From the NCBI GenBank assembly GCA_038243635.1, contig JBBSQW010000008.1:1-64000 (forward strand): 64,000 nucleotides of DNA, read 5' to 3'. Under the pieces are notes generated by a model. The model had not been told where the DNA came from. It saw only the letters and a list, made by a program, of their open reading frames with translations, and searched no databases. The DNA comes from Pseudopedobacter sp038243635. GTDB taxonomy: Bacteria > Bacteroidota > Bacteroidia > Sphingobacteriales > Sphingobacteriaceae. Made by a program: the position numbers and the translations under genes. Shown piece by piece: positions 35,583 to 44,176 of the stretch (the first letter of the stretch is position 1; each line of letters begins with the position of its first letter).

Positions 35583-35960
35583 GTTAAAGCAATGCTTTGT
35601 AGCAATAGGCACAGACGAAAGTCCAAATAATTAAAGGGTTTTTGCGAAAAAAAGTTACTGTCATTTGCCTAGCAATGAGCGGTAAGATTTTGAAATTTAT
35701 GGTTGCTTTTCTAATTTTAGGAAAGAAACCCCAAATCACAGGCTTTCCGTCCCTCATTGCCGGGACTTGGGCTAGTGTCTTTTTTCTTGATAAAAAAGGC
35801 ACCAATCTTGAGCGGAGCGGATGCATGAAGGCTTTTGAAAAACATTGGATCAATTGAATAAAATCAATGTAAAACGATCCTTCACCATCACAGGCCATAC
35901 ACTCGGCTCGGCGTTTTACCAGCCCACCGCTTGACGACGATCTGCTAAATGACTCTGCTT
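35583..35960 (+). repeat. long imperfect direct repeat, copy 1
   Basis: About 380 bp. Shared blocks with copy 2, in the same order: CTTTGTAGCAA, GCGAAAAAAAGT-ACTG-CATTTGCC (split), CCAAATCACA, CTTTCCGTCCCTC, CTTGAGCGGAGCGGATGCAT, AATAAAATCAATG-AAAACGAT, CGGCGTTTTACCAGCCCA and GATCTGCTAAATG. The minus-strand frames inside the copies resemble each other (TVTFF, CYK) only because the DNA is repeated. Confidence 0.8.
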
Positions 35961-36054
35961 ATTGATTTTGCTATTCCGCTTGCTTTTAAGCACAAACTTC
36001 TGTAACCGATAAATTCCGCCTTGGTGGTTGCGGCTGTGCTGAAGAAATCAAAGC

Positions 36055-36468
36055 ACTAACTTTGTAGCAACTGGCGCAGCGGAGAGTTTTTTTGGTTACT
36101 TTTTTTGCGGAAAAAAAAGTCACTGCCATTTGCCCGGCATGAGGGCATGAGGTTTTGGACTTTAAGGTACTTTTCTGTTTTAGAAGAAAAGCCCAAATCA
36201 CAAACTTTCCGTCCCTCTTGAGCGGGATAACCTCAAGTTCTTTTTTTATTATTTTTTATTTTACTTAAAGGCATTCAAGCAGGCTACGCAGGATTTCCTT
36301 GATGAAAAAAGAACCAAATCTTGAGCGGAGCGGATGCATGAAAGCCGTTAAAAAACAGTAGACTTACTGAATAAAATCAATGCAAAACGATTCTTTACCA
36401 TCACAAGCCATACACCCAGCTCGGCGTTTTACCAGCCCAGCGCTTGACGTTGATCTGCTAAATGGCCA
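36055..36468 (+). repeat. long imperfect direct repeat, copy 2
   Basis: About 410 bp, matching copy 1 block by block. It carries an extra T-rich stretch (about 36238-36262) and a short insertion before the TTGAGCGGAGCGGATGCATG block. It ends next to the stop of the MlaD-like gene. A further short relative of one block (AAAATCAATATAAAACGAAT) occurs at 51590-51609. Confidence 0.8.
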
Positions 36469-36472
36469 AAAC

Positions 36473-37465
36473 TTACGGTTGTTCCCCGGTAGCTTCTTCG
36501 TTTTCCTTCGCTTTTTTCTTAAAAAAACCTCTTAACAAAAAGTTATGCTGTAGCGCCTCCATATTATCATCAAGTTTTTTACTGCTGGTTTCTAAGTTAT
36601 TCATCAAAGTTTTAACCTGATCTGCTGTTTTAGGATCATTCAGTAATATGCCAACCGCATTATTGCTTTTTGTGAGCTGGCCAGATGCGTGGTCTAGGTT
36701 TGCAGTCATTTTAGCTGTAGATGCTGCGGTTTTCTGTAGCTCGTCTACTGATGTTTTTAACCTCGCAAAAATTACGGTGTCGGTCAATAAATTATCTGCC
36801 AAACCGCCTTTGGTATTCAACTTATTACTAAATACATTTAACTGCATCGCCATACGGTTGGTAGATGCTGTTGTAGTTTCTAAATTGCCTACAATTGCTT
36901 TAAAGTCGTCTGCAATCTTTTGATCCGTCAATAAAGCGCCCATTGTTCCCTTACCTTCTACCAAATTACTAGCTAAAAGTTTAAAGTCTCTGGTGATATC
37001 ATTAAGGTTTTTATTGTTAACCTGAAGGGTTTTCATAATGTCGTCGGTAGATAGGGTGGTATTTACCGCAATTTTATCACCGTCTTCCACAAACGGGAAT
37101 TTAGGCGAACCACCATCAATAACCACAATCTTGTTTCCAATCAATCCGTCAGAACTGATGCTTGCTTTAGCATCTTTATGAATGTACTTATGGGCTTCTT
37201 CTTCTACATTTAAAGTCACCATAACTTGTGAGGTACCGTAAAACTCTATCTTTTTAATTAGACCCACTTTTACACCAGAGAACCAAACATTGTTACCAAC
37301 TTTTAAACCCTGAATATCATCAAAGATGACAGTCAACTTAAAGCTTTTTACAAATGATTTTCTTTGTCCGCCGAGCGTGAAAATGCCTAGCAAAAAGATT
37401 AATACTCCTACAAACAGAAATATCCCTACGGTTATCGCCTTTTTATTTTCTTTAGTTTGGCTCAT
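36473..37465 (-). CDS. mlaD: MCE/MlaD family lipid-binding protein
   Basis: A 330-residue protein with one N-terminal transmembrane helix (AITVGIFLFVGVLIFLLGIF) and a single MCE domain (about 40-120: IQGLKVGNNVWFSGVKVGLI to SSDGLIGNKIVVI). A helical, coiled-coil-like C-terminal region follows, ending in a charged tail. It forms the periplasmic hexameric ring of an ABC phospholipid transporter together with the MlaF- and MlaE-like proteins encoded just upstream. Direction of lipid transport is not decided by sequence. Confidence 0.92.
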   Translation of the reverse strand: MSQTKENKKAITVGIFLFVGVLIFLLGIFTLGGQRKSFVKSFKLTVIFDDIQGLKVGNNVWFSGVKVGLIKKIEFYGTSQVMVTLNVEEEAHKYIHKDAKASISSDGLIGNKIVVIDGGSPKFPFVEDGDKIAVNTTLSTDDIMKTLQVNNKNLNDITRDFKLLASNLVEGKGTMGALLTDQKIADDFKAIVGNLETTTASTNRMAMQLNVFSNKLNTKGGLADNLLTDTVIFARLKTSVDELQKTAASTAKMTANLDHASGQLTKSNNAVGILLNDPKTADQVKTLMNNLETSSKKLDDNMEALQHNFLLRGFFKKKAKENEEATGEQP

Positions 37466-37470
37466 ATTCT

Positions 37471-38241
37471 TTATTGAATAAAATTGTAATCGTAAAACGG
37501 TGTAACTCGCTCATCTTCGGTAGCGAATACCTCGTCAAAAGTTCCCACCCGTTGAAAATGCCCATCAAGCAACATGGCAATTCTATTGCCAACCGCTTTT
37601 GCACATGTTAAGTCGTGGGTTATAATAATAGAACTTGTTTTAAAGCGCTGTTGCACTTCATTAATCAAGTTGTTAATTTCTATACAAGTTATTGGATCTA
37701 GTCCTGCAGTTGGTTCATCGTACAACATTATTTCTGGCTGTAAAATAAGCGTACGGGCAATTCCAATTCTTTTTCTTTGCCCTCCAGAAAGTTCAGATGG
37801 CATTTGATTCATCGTTTGTGATAGGCCAACAGCATCTAATACGGTTTCAACCGCATAATCTACTTCAACTTTAGTCAAGTTCTTTTTGTTTCGTACCAAC
37901 GGGAATTCTAAATTTCCTCTCACCGTCATACTATCGTATAAAGCGCTATTCTGGAAAGAAAAGCCAACGCGTAATCGTAATTCTAATAGTTCTTTAGCAC
38001 TAAGTTGCTCAACTTGTTTACCTAAAACATCCACAGTTCCACTATCCTGCAAAAGCAAACCCGATATAATTTTTATCAATACAGACTTACCCGTACCAGA
38101 TCTACCCAATACAACCAAATTCTCTCCTTCGTAAAGCTCTAAACTTGCACTTTTAAGCACCTGATAGTCTCCAAAAGATTTTTCAATATCTTTAATGGAA
38201 ATTACCGATCTATGATTTTCTGTTTTAGGTTTCTGCTGCAT
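37471..38241 (-). CDS. mlaF: ABC transporter ATP-binding protein (MlaF)
   Basis: A 256-residue ABC ATPase. Walker A LGRSGTGKSVLIKI near 52, Q-loop region RVGFSFQNSALYDSMTV near 95, signature LSGGQRKRIGIARTL near 152, Walker B IMLYDEPTAGLDP near 172, and the switch histidine in IIITHD. The GRSGTGKS and SGGQRKR forms are characteristic of the Mla/Ttg2A group. The start codon shares one base with the stop of the permease gene (TAATG overlap). Confidence 0.94.
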   Translation of the reverse strand: MQQKPKTENHRSVISIKDIEKSFGDYQVLKSASLELYEGENLVVLGRSGTGKSVLIKIISGLLLQDSGTVDVLGKQVEQLSAKELLELRLRVGFSFQNSALYDSMTVRGNLEFPLVRNKKNLTKVEVDYAVETVLDAVGLSQTMNQMPSELSGGQRKRIGIARTLILQPEIMLYDEPTAGLDPITCIEINNLINEVQQRFKTSSIIITHDLTCAKAVGNRIAMLLDGHFQRVGTFDEVFATEDERVTPFYDYNFIQ

Positions 38242-38981
38242 TAGGTTCTAAAAAAGAAAGTGATTTGAGTGGCAATAACCTCCTCAACAAATACCAAAAA
38301 CATAGCAACTACTACCGCAGAATTGGCAGCTTTACCCACACCTTCAGTCCCCTTAGATGAATTATAACCTTGGTAACAACCCACCATGCCAATGGTAAAA
38401 CCAAAAACAAGTGACTTTATGGTGGATGCAATAATATCTAAAAAGGTGATGGATTCTAAAAATGATTGTACAAATGCGCTAAAACTTGTGCTTTCTGACA
38501 TTGACACGTTCAAAAATGCACCCAAAAGAGCAACCATTGCCGTGTAAAACATTAATATAGGAATAGCAATAGTTGTTGCTAAAACCCGCGTTACTACCAA
38601 ATAACTAAATGGATTGGTTGCTGAAACCTCCATGGCGTCAATTTGCTCGGTAACTCTCATAGAGCCTAACTCGGCACCTATGCTTGAACCAACTTTTCCG
38701 GCAGAAATTAATGCCGTTAACAAAGGAGCTAGCGTTCTAAGCATGGCAATACCAACCAAAGAAGGCACCCAAGATGTTGCGCCAAACTCTGCAAGCGAAG
38801 GCCGTGATTGCTTGGTAAACACAATTCCGGTGATGAAACCGGTTAAAGAAATTAGTGCTAAGGATTTATACCCAACTTGGTAACATTGTTTTAAAATTTC
38901 TTTTCCTTCGTACGGAGGCGAAACCGCTTCACGAAAGAATTTCATGATAAACAAATGAACCCGGTAAAGCGCCAGGAACAT
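38241..38981 (-). CDS. mlaE: ABC transporter permease (MlaE)
   Basis: A 246-residue MlaE-family permease with five or six membrane helices. Family motifs: QCYQVGYKSLALISLTGFITG, the conserved AGKVGSSIGAELGSMRVTEQ near 125-150, and CYQGYNSSKGTEGVG near the C terminus. I report the ATG at 38981. The in-frame sequence just upstream (KKVVSSISLKFNN) looks coding, and a TTG at 39023 giving MKKVVSSISL is a good alternative start; the frame is open to 39095. It is the first gene of the mlaEFD operon. Confidence 0.9.
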   Translation of the reverse strand: MFLALYRVHLFIMKFFREAVSPPYEGKEILKQCYQVGYKSLALISLTGFITGIVFTKQSRPSLAEFGATSWVPSLVGIAMLRTLAPLLTALISAGKVGSSIGAELGSMRVTEQIDAMEVSATNPFSYLVVTRVLATTIAIPILMFYTAMVALLGAFLNVSMSESTSFSAFVQSFLESITFLDIIASTIKSLVFGFTIGMVGCYQGYNSSKGTEGVGKAANSAVVVAMFLVFVEEVIATQITFFFRT

Positions 38982-39151
38982 ATTGTTGAATTTTAAGGAT
39001 ATACTAGAAACAACTTTCTTCAAAATTTTATCATTTTGTGGTGTCGGGATAGCAACAATTATTCCATTACAAAATTTAGTTTGCAAAAATACCAAAATTT
39101 AACAATCAAACGTATGTTTAACCACTTAATGCGTTTGTGCTATGTAAAATT

Positions 39152-40426
39152 TTAGCGTAAATCAAAGCCAGCAAAATCAACATTTACATTATACGGACTA
39201 ATAGAAGTATCTAATAAACAGGCTAATTCACGTTTATTAACCAATTTATCTTTGTTGTAATCTGTTTTAAAATTATAGAAAGCTTTCCACCTGGCTTCCA
39301 CTTCTTGTTGTATAGAAACCGGATCTCTTCCGCTCACAAAACTCAGTAATGAAATCACATTTTCAACTGAAAGTTCGTTAACCTGCTTGTTTTCGATAAA
39401 CCAAATCCTCGACCGTGGGTAAAGTTGCGCCATCACATCTTTAATATCGTTAGCTAAAACGGCATCGTCTGGATTAAATTTCCCTGTGGTAAAATCAAAA
39501 GATAAAACCCCGCTAGCAATTATTTTTTGGATAGGATACCAAGCCAGGTCGTCTCCCTTAATATCTAAAACCGGAAACAAAAAGCTTTTGTAATCAATCA
39601 TCTCGTTTTGCGTAATGCGGATACTTGCTTTTTTAGGGCTAACATTAAAGAAAGGCCCATAGGCCGCTAAAGCACCGGCAGCTTGTCCCATATTGGTCCA
39701 GAGCGCAATGTTCCTTAAATCTTCTGTATCCAAATCTTTAAAACACGACATGGAAACCACCAAAAGGTTATCTACATCTTTAGGAATAAAAACACCCAAT
39801 GGAATAAAATGCAACATACTATCTTTCCCAAAACCCGCAGCAGCACTTGTTTTGTATAATTTTTGCACTTGTTGGTACGGTTCTTCTCTTTGTGATTTGG
39901 AGTAGTTTACCAAAGTTTCAAACTTTCCCAAACTATCCAGTTTAAGTATGTTGTTTTTCAGCAATAAGGAGTTTGCGCTATTTGTGGTGGCATCAACCAA
40001 TACTTTACATTTGATTTTCTCCAATTTCCCATCAATAAAAACCTTCACAACCCAACCACCACTTTTTTGTTCGATTTCTTGAATAGCTGTTCCTTTCAAA
40101 AACTGTAATTTTTTTGTTCCTTTAACAATATCCTCCAAAACTAACTGTGGACTTGTGTCAATACTATCTTTTGTTTTGTTGTAAGCGTCTCGCCAAGTTT
40201 TCCAAATGCCATGGTTAAAACTTGGGATATCCATATTAGGCTCCACATCGCCAATTAAGTTATTAGTAGGCTCAATTAGTAAAGCTTTTACACCGCTAGT
40301 TGCAGCTTGTATTGCTACAGCAGTGCCAGCGGCGCTTCCGCCAATGATAATAACATCTGGTTTGTACTGCGCAAAGCTTGTTACGCTCAGTAGTAAAAAA
40401 AACAAGGAGGTGATATGCTTAATCAT
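39152..40426 (-). CDS. secreted FAD-dependent oxidoreductase-like protein
   Basis: A 424-residue protein with an N-terminal signal peptide (HITSLFFLLLSVTSFAQ) followed directly by an FAD/NAD(P) Rossmann motif (DVIIIGGSAAGTAVAIQAA, about 24-42). It belongs to the FAD-dependent oxidoreductase group often seen in Bacteroidota exported proteins. The last 40 residues contain a 12-residue EF-hand-like loop (DYNKDKLVNKRE) that could bind calcium. Substrate unknown. Export in folded form with FAD would usually need Tat, but no twin-arginine is present, so folding or cofactor loading after export is an open question. Confidence 0.75.
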   Translation of the reverse strand: MIKHITSLFFLLLSVTSFAQYKPDVIIIGGSAAGTAVAIQAATSGVKALLIEPTNNLIGDVEPNMDIPSFNHGIWKTWRDAYNKTKDSIDTSPQLVLEDIVKGTKKLQFLKGTAIQEIEQKSGGWVVKVFIDGKLEKIKCKVLVDATTNSANSLLLKNNILKLDSLGKFETLVNYSKSQREEPYQQVQKLYKTSAAAGFGKDSMLHFIPLGVFIPKDVDNLLVVSMSCFKDLDTEDLRNIALWTNMGQAAGALAAYGPFFNVSPKKASIRITQNEMIDYKSFLFPVLDIKGDDLAWYPIQKIIASGVLSFDFTTGKFNPDDAVLANDIKDVMAQLYPRSRIWFIENKQVNELSVENVISLLSFVSGRDPVSIQQEVEARWKAFYNFKTDYNKDKLVNKRELACLLDTSISPYNVNVDFAGFDLR

Positions 40427-40583
40427 AACTGTAAATTAACGATTTAATAAGGAATTTAATTTTTAAGAATTTAAAATTTAACGTTTCTTAACTCAAGTTT
40501 TCAAAAATTTGTTGCAGATTTTAGGGCTAATAACCTAACAACTGTAATAAGCGTTTAAATTTGTAGCTATTAAGCCTTTGTAT

Positions 40584-41279
40584 ATGATAAACGTTCAATA
40601 TCCATTTTTAGATTTAACAGAAGCTTTAATCACGCTGTTAAAAAAATTAAAGCCAACGGATTGGGACAGAATAACCCTTTTGAACAATTACAAAATTAGC
40701 ACACTTGCGAATAAGCTGATCAAATTCCATGGAAATAATTTAACACAGTTGCCTAAGGTGTCTAACTATAATATAGGAGAGGTTGACACAGTTGTAGATA
40801 TAAAAATCATAAAAGTAGGGATTGATACTCTTGAAAATATCCTGAACAAAGAAAGAACAGTTGGTGAAGTTAGTGAAACCCAATACTGCTACTGTTGGTT
40901 GTTGCAACAATACATTAGGCAAGCTTTAAACAACCAGCACCTGCTCGAAAAAGCATTTTACTTTCCGTTTTTAAATTCTATTATGCAAAGTTTTACAAGT
41001 CACTACCAATTTATTGAAGCTAAAGAAGCAGTAATAGTTAAGGCCGAGATTGTTGGAGATGCTGGTGGCGTGTGGTTAATTGAAAAGACAAAAACTGGCT
41101 GGAGCAGTATAGATCAAGACAAACCAGCCGACGTTACCATCTATCTCGATCAACAAATTGCGTGGCTGTTATTTTCGAACACACTCCATGTTAATGAAAT
41201 AGGTCAGTTCTATCAACTTTTTGGCGATAAGCAATTAAGGAATCATTTTTTAAACATGAGAATCAATATTGTTTCTTAA
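40584..41279 (+). CDS. DinB/MDMPI-like helical protein
   Basis: A 231-residue protein. The N-terminal half (about 5-135) has the helical pattern and the WDR motif (TDWDRITLL) of DinB/mycothiol-dependent maleylpyruvate isomerase-type bundles. The C-terminal half (VWLIEKTKTGWSSI to FSNTL) resembles the SCP2-like domain that follows in MDMPI proteins. The metal-binding histidines cannot be confirmed by eye. I chose ATG 40584; a TTG two codons earlier is possible. Confidence 0.6.
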   Translation: MINVQYPFLDLTEALITLLKKLKPTDWDRITLLNNYKISTLANKLIKFHGNNLTQLPKVSNYNIGEVDTVVDIKIIKVGIDTLENILNKERTVGEVSETQYCYCWLLQQYIRQALNNQHLLEKAFYFPFLNSIMQSFTSHYQFIEAKEAVIVKAEIVGDAGGVWLIEKTKTGWSSIDQDKPADVTIYLDQQIAWLLFSNTLHVNEIGQFYQLFGDKQLRNHFLNMRINIVS

Positions 41280-41444
41280 TTTTCAAATAGTAAAAAACTA
41301 ATATTCGTGAGCGATTTGCTTTGGAGAGCGGTAAATGTTTGATAATCAGATTTTAATAACCAAATTTTAAGTTTTTACAGTGTCAGCAATTTGTTTGGCA
41401 AGGTATTGGTGTTGTTTACAATCGAACAATTAAAATTTGATATC

Positions 41445-41819
41445 ATGGAAAGCAAAACAAAATCAAAAGTAGCGTTAGGTTTAATTTTAGGAGTTGCAGC
41501 AGGAGCGGCAGTTTACTATTTTATGACTAACGAAGACGGCAAACAACAGTTAAGTAGTGCAATTGACGCAGTGAAAGATTTTAGCGACAAAGCTAAAAAT
41601 GCAGCTGTAGAGCAGTCTGGTAAACTAGCGGATAAAGCTTCAAATTACGCAAGTAAAGCATCAGATTTAGCATCAGAATATGCAGGTAAAGCTTCTGATA
41701 AGGCTTCATCTTATGCGGATAAAGCTTCCAATGTAGCTTCAGAATATGTCTCAAAAGCTTCAGATGCAACCTCTAGACTAGCAGAAGATGCACAGAAACA
41801 AGCAGAACGAGTAGGTTAA
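41445..41819 (+). CDS. YtxH-like membrane-anchored protein with LEA-like repeats
   Basis: A 124-residue protein. A single membrane segment (VALGLILGVAAGAAVYYFM) near the N terminus is followed by the YtxH-style NEDGK-QQL sequence. The rest is a low-complexity amphipathic helix built of SKASDLASEYAGK- and DKASSYADKASN-type units, resembling LEA group 3 or apolipoprotein-like repeats. I chose ATG 41445; the frame extends 18 codons further upstream. Such proteins are often stress-induced. The exact role is unknown. Confidence 0.7.
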   Translation: MESKTKSKVALGLILGVAAGAAVYYFMTNEDGKQQLSSAIDAVKDFSDKAKNAAVEQSGKLADKASNYASKASDLASEYAGKASDKASSYADKASNVASEYVSKASDATSRLAEDAQKQAERVG

Positions 41820-41835
41820 TCCTACTTTGCTTTTT

Positions 41836-42750
41836 TTATTCTTTACCTATTAGATTTAAAACAACAACAGAACTGTGTTTGTAATCTAGCGTAAGCCCAG
41901 GTTTTGTTGTTACTAACCGCCCGAAGTAGAGGTCTAAAATGCCTTGTAAAACTTTCCGGCGGTTTTCTCTGTAATCATCCGTAGCGTTAAAGCGGTAAAC
42001 ATATAGTTTCCCTTTTTGATCTACAATTGCGGAAATGGTGTAGGCGAAATCTTTATAAGCGGGCTTTATTTTAACGGTATATTCTGGATACAAGTAATCG
42101 TAAGAAGCACTTCTGTTCTGTAGTTTATCAACCGTGGATAGCTTCTCTATTTTAATGATATTGCTTTTTGAAATAAATTGAACTGGATTTCTGGCGGCAA
42201 AAAATAAGCTACTGTCTGTAATTGCTGCATTAACCAAGTCTGCTCGGTGTTTAACAAATATCGAATCTTGCTGACGGGGCTTTCGCAAAAAGTCTACCGT
42301 TTTGCTTAATTTTTTGAGATAAGCTTCGGAGTAAAAAGTCATGTAAACCTCAGAACGAACGTCTTTTGCAATCTTTTTTGCATTAACTTCCAATCGCTGT
42401 AAAAGCAAACTGTCTTTGCTAATACTTTTTACCCTAAACCATTCCCTAGCAAAATTATATACACCATCATGACTAAAAATTAGATCGAAATCTAACATTT
42501 TATCCTTTGTCGGGCTGTATGCTTGCACCGTGGTATCAGATAAAAAGCGGATTGCCCATTCTGGCGTTTGCTGAAAACCGAGTTCATTAAAAGCTAACCC
42601 ACTTGCAAAAGTGCGTCGAACCTCGTAATATTTGATTCCTTTAATAGGCTCAAACTTAAATTCACGCTGCGTTGGATCATTTTTCGGTGTTGACCGCTTA
42701 CAAGAAATCGCTAAAACCGATAAAAAGAGTAAAAAAAATAGGTATCGCAT
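41836..42750 (-). CDS. lipoprotein of unknown function
   Basis: A 304-residue protein with a clear lipoprotein signal (RYLFFLLFLSVLAISC, Cys 17). The remainder is polar with many beta-prone and Lys-rich stretches. I recognise no domain. It is a stand-alone gene convergent with the YtxH-like gene (16-bp gap) and divergent from rsgA across 317 bp. Confidence 0.75.
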   Translation of the reverse strand: MRYLFFLLFLSVLAISCKRSTPKNDPTQREFKFEPIKGIKYYEVRRTFASGLAFNELGFQQTPEWAIRFLSDTTVQAYSPTKDKMLDFDLIFSHDGVYNFAREWFRVKSISKDSLLLQRLEVNAKKIAKDVRSEVYMTFYSEAYLKKLSKTVDFLRKPRQQDSIFVKHRADLVNAAITDSSLFFAARNPVQFISKSNIIKIEKLSTVDKLQNRSASYDYLYPEYTVKIKPAYKDFAYTISAIVDQKGKLYVYRFNATDDYRENRRKVLQGILDLYFGRLVTTKPGLTLDYKHSSVVVLNLIGKE

Positions 42751-43067
42751 AGTTATAATGAATGCGAAAATAGCAGAAATGTTGTATACGTTTTTGATTT
42801 AGTACAAAATACTTCAGTACATGAAAAAAAATAAAACCACATAGCAATATAGGGTAAATGCTATTAGCAGAGACAAAGCAACAAATAGATTTTTGACATA
42901 AAGCCAATATGTGGCTATCGTAATGTCCTTGGACATCTTAAAAATTCTCGCGTTCACGTATAAAAAGCTATATAGCTATGTGGTTTAAAAGAATGTCAGG
43001 CACTAAAATAAAAAACAGTCAATTAATTTTAACCCAAAATAAGGTTTATCCTTATCTTTAAACCCGA
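42751..43067. other. divergent intergenic region upstream of rsgA
   Basis: No gene seen. It contains several short inverted repeats, for example ATGTCC/GGACAT (about 42922-42937) and AGCCA/TGGCT close by. A TATCTTTA sequence about 14 bp ahead of rsgA is near the -7 consensus with the last base different. Confidence 0.35.
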
Positions 43068-43988
43068 ATGCAAGGATTAGTAATAAAGTCTACAGGAAGC
43101 TGGTACACCGTTGAACACGAACAAGGAAAAAGGTACGAGTGTAGAATAAAAGGTAGGTTGAGGATGAAGGGTTTGGTGAGCACCAACCCAGTTGCAGTTG
43201 GCGACATAGTAGATTTTGAGCCAGAACCAGATTTAGAGACAGCGGTGATTTCTAACGTTCATGACCGTAAAAATTACATTATCCGCAAATCCATTAATCT
43301 TTCTAAACAGGTTCAGGTGATTGCGGCAAATTTAGATTTAGCTTGTTTGGTAGTAACTTTGGCCGCTCCACGCACATCCTTAGGTTTTATAGATCGCTTT
43401 TTGGTTACCGCCGAAGCTTATGGTGTTCCAGCAATTTTAGTTTTTAACAAGCTAGATTTATTTAGTGCAGAAGGTTTGGAGATTTTAGAAAACTACATCG
43501 ACTTATACCAAAGAATTGGTTACCCCTGCTACTCGGTTTCGGCCACAAAAGGACTAAACATTGAAGAGTTGGAAAGGGTATTAAAAGACAAAATTTCACT
43601 GTTTTCGGGTCACTCTGGTGTAGGGAAATCAAGTTTGATTAATCGTTTGATTCCTGGCAAACAACTTAAAACAGGTGAAATATCTGATTGGAGCGAGATG
43701 GGAAAACATACCACCACTTTCGCCGAGCTTTTTGATTTGCCTTTCGGCGGAAAGCTGATTGATACACCAGGGATTAGAGAATTGGGAATTGCCGATATTG
43801 AAAAACACGAGTTAGGTCATTTTTTTCCAGAAATGCGAGCACTCATGAACGACTGTAAGTTTAATAATTGCGTACATATTAACGAACCTGGCTGCGCTGT
43901 TTTAAAAGCATTAGAAGCAGGTGATTTAGAACCAACCCGTTATGATAGCTATCAAAGTATTTATTTTGGTAACGATACGAGGCATTGA
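43068..43988 (+). CDS. rsgA: ribosome small subunit-dependent GTPase A
   Basis: A 306-residue circularly permuted GTPase that helps late 30S assembly. Order seen: N-terminal OB fold, G4 FNKLDLF near 124, G5-like SATKGL, then G1 GHSGVGKSSLINRL near 185, G2/G3 region HTTTF and DTPGIRELG, and finally the zinc-binding motif CKFNNCVHINEPGC near 265-278. Length and all signature residues match RsgA. Confidence 0.96.
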   Translation: MQGLVIKSTGSWYTVEHEQGKRYECRIKGRLRMKGLVSTNPVAVGDIVDFEPEPDLETAVISNVHDRKNYIIRKSINLSKQVQVIAANLDLACLVVTLAAPRTSLGFIDRFLVTAEAYGVPAILVFNKLDLFSAEGLEILENYIDLYQRIGYPCYSVSATKGLNIEELERVLKDKISLFSGHSGVGKSSLINRLIPGKQLKTGEISDWSEMGKHTTTFAELFDLPFGGKLIDTPGIRELGIADIEKHELGHFFPEMRALMNDCKFNNCVHINEPGCAVLKALEAGDLEPTRYDSYQSIYFGNDTRH

Positions 43989-43993
43989 TATCT

Positions 43994-44070
43994 GGGCATT
44001 TTAACACGCTTTGCACTCATACGCCACAGGCATTAAGCTCAGGCCGGTATCCGTTTCAATCGTTAATGCG
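43994..44070 (+). repeat. dispersed intergenic repeat, copy 2 (degenerate)
   Basis: It begins GGGCATTTTAACACGCTTTG and ends CCGTTTCAATCGTTAATGCG. This matches the order of blocks in the copies at 4765-4873 and 63218-63290. It fills most of the rsgA-ffh spacer. Confidence 0.55.
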
Positions 44071-44176
44071 ACTAAAATCGATTATAAGTGAGCGCCTTTT
44101 CCTCCCAATTCTAAAATCTCCCATAAAATTGATAAATTGCGACCCAAATTTATTTGCAAATAATAGGATTTAAAAC

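Noticed and set aside
35584..35898. Minus-strand frame of about 104 codons and a similar one at 35986-36201
   Set aside because: Their only resemblance (TVTFF and CYK segments) comes from the underlying DNA repeat. No start context or domain.
43985..44173. 62-codon frame between rsgA and ffh
   Set aside because: It lies on the degenerate dispersed repeat and has no protein-like features.
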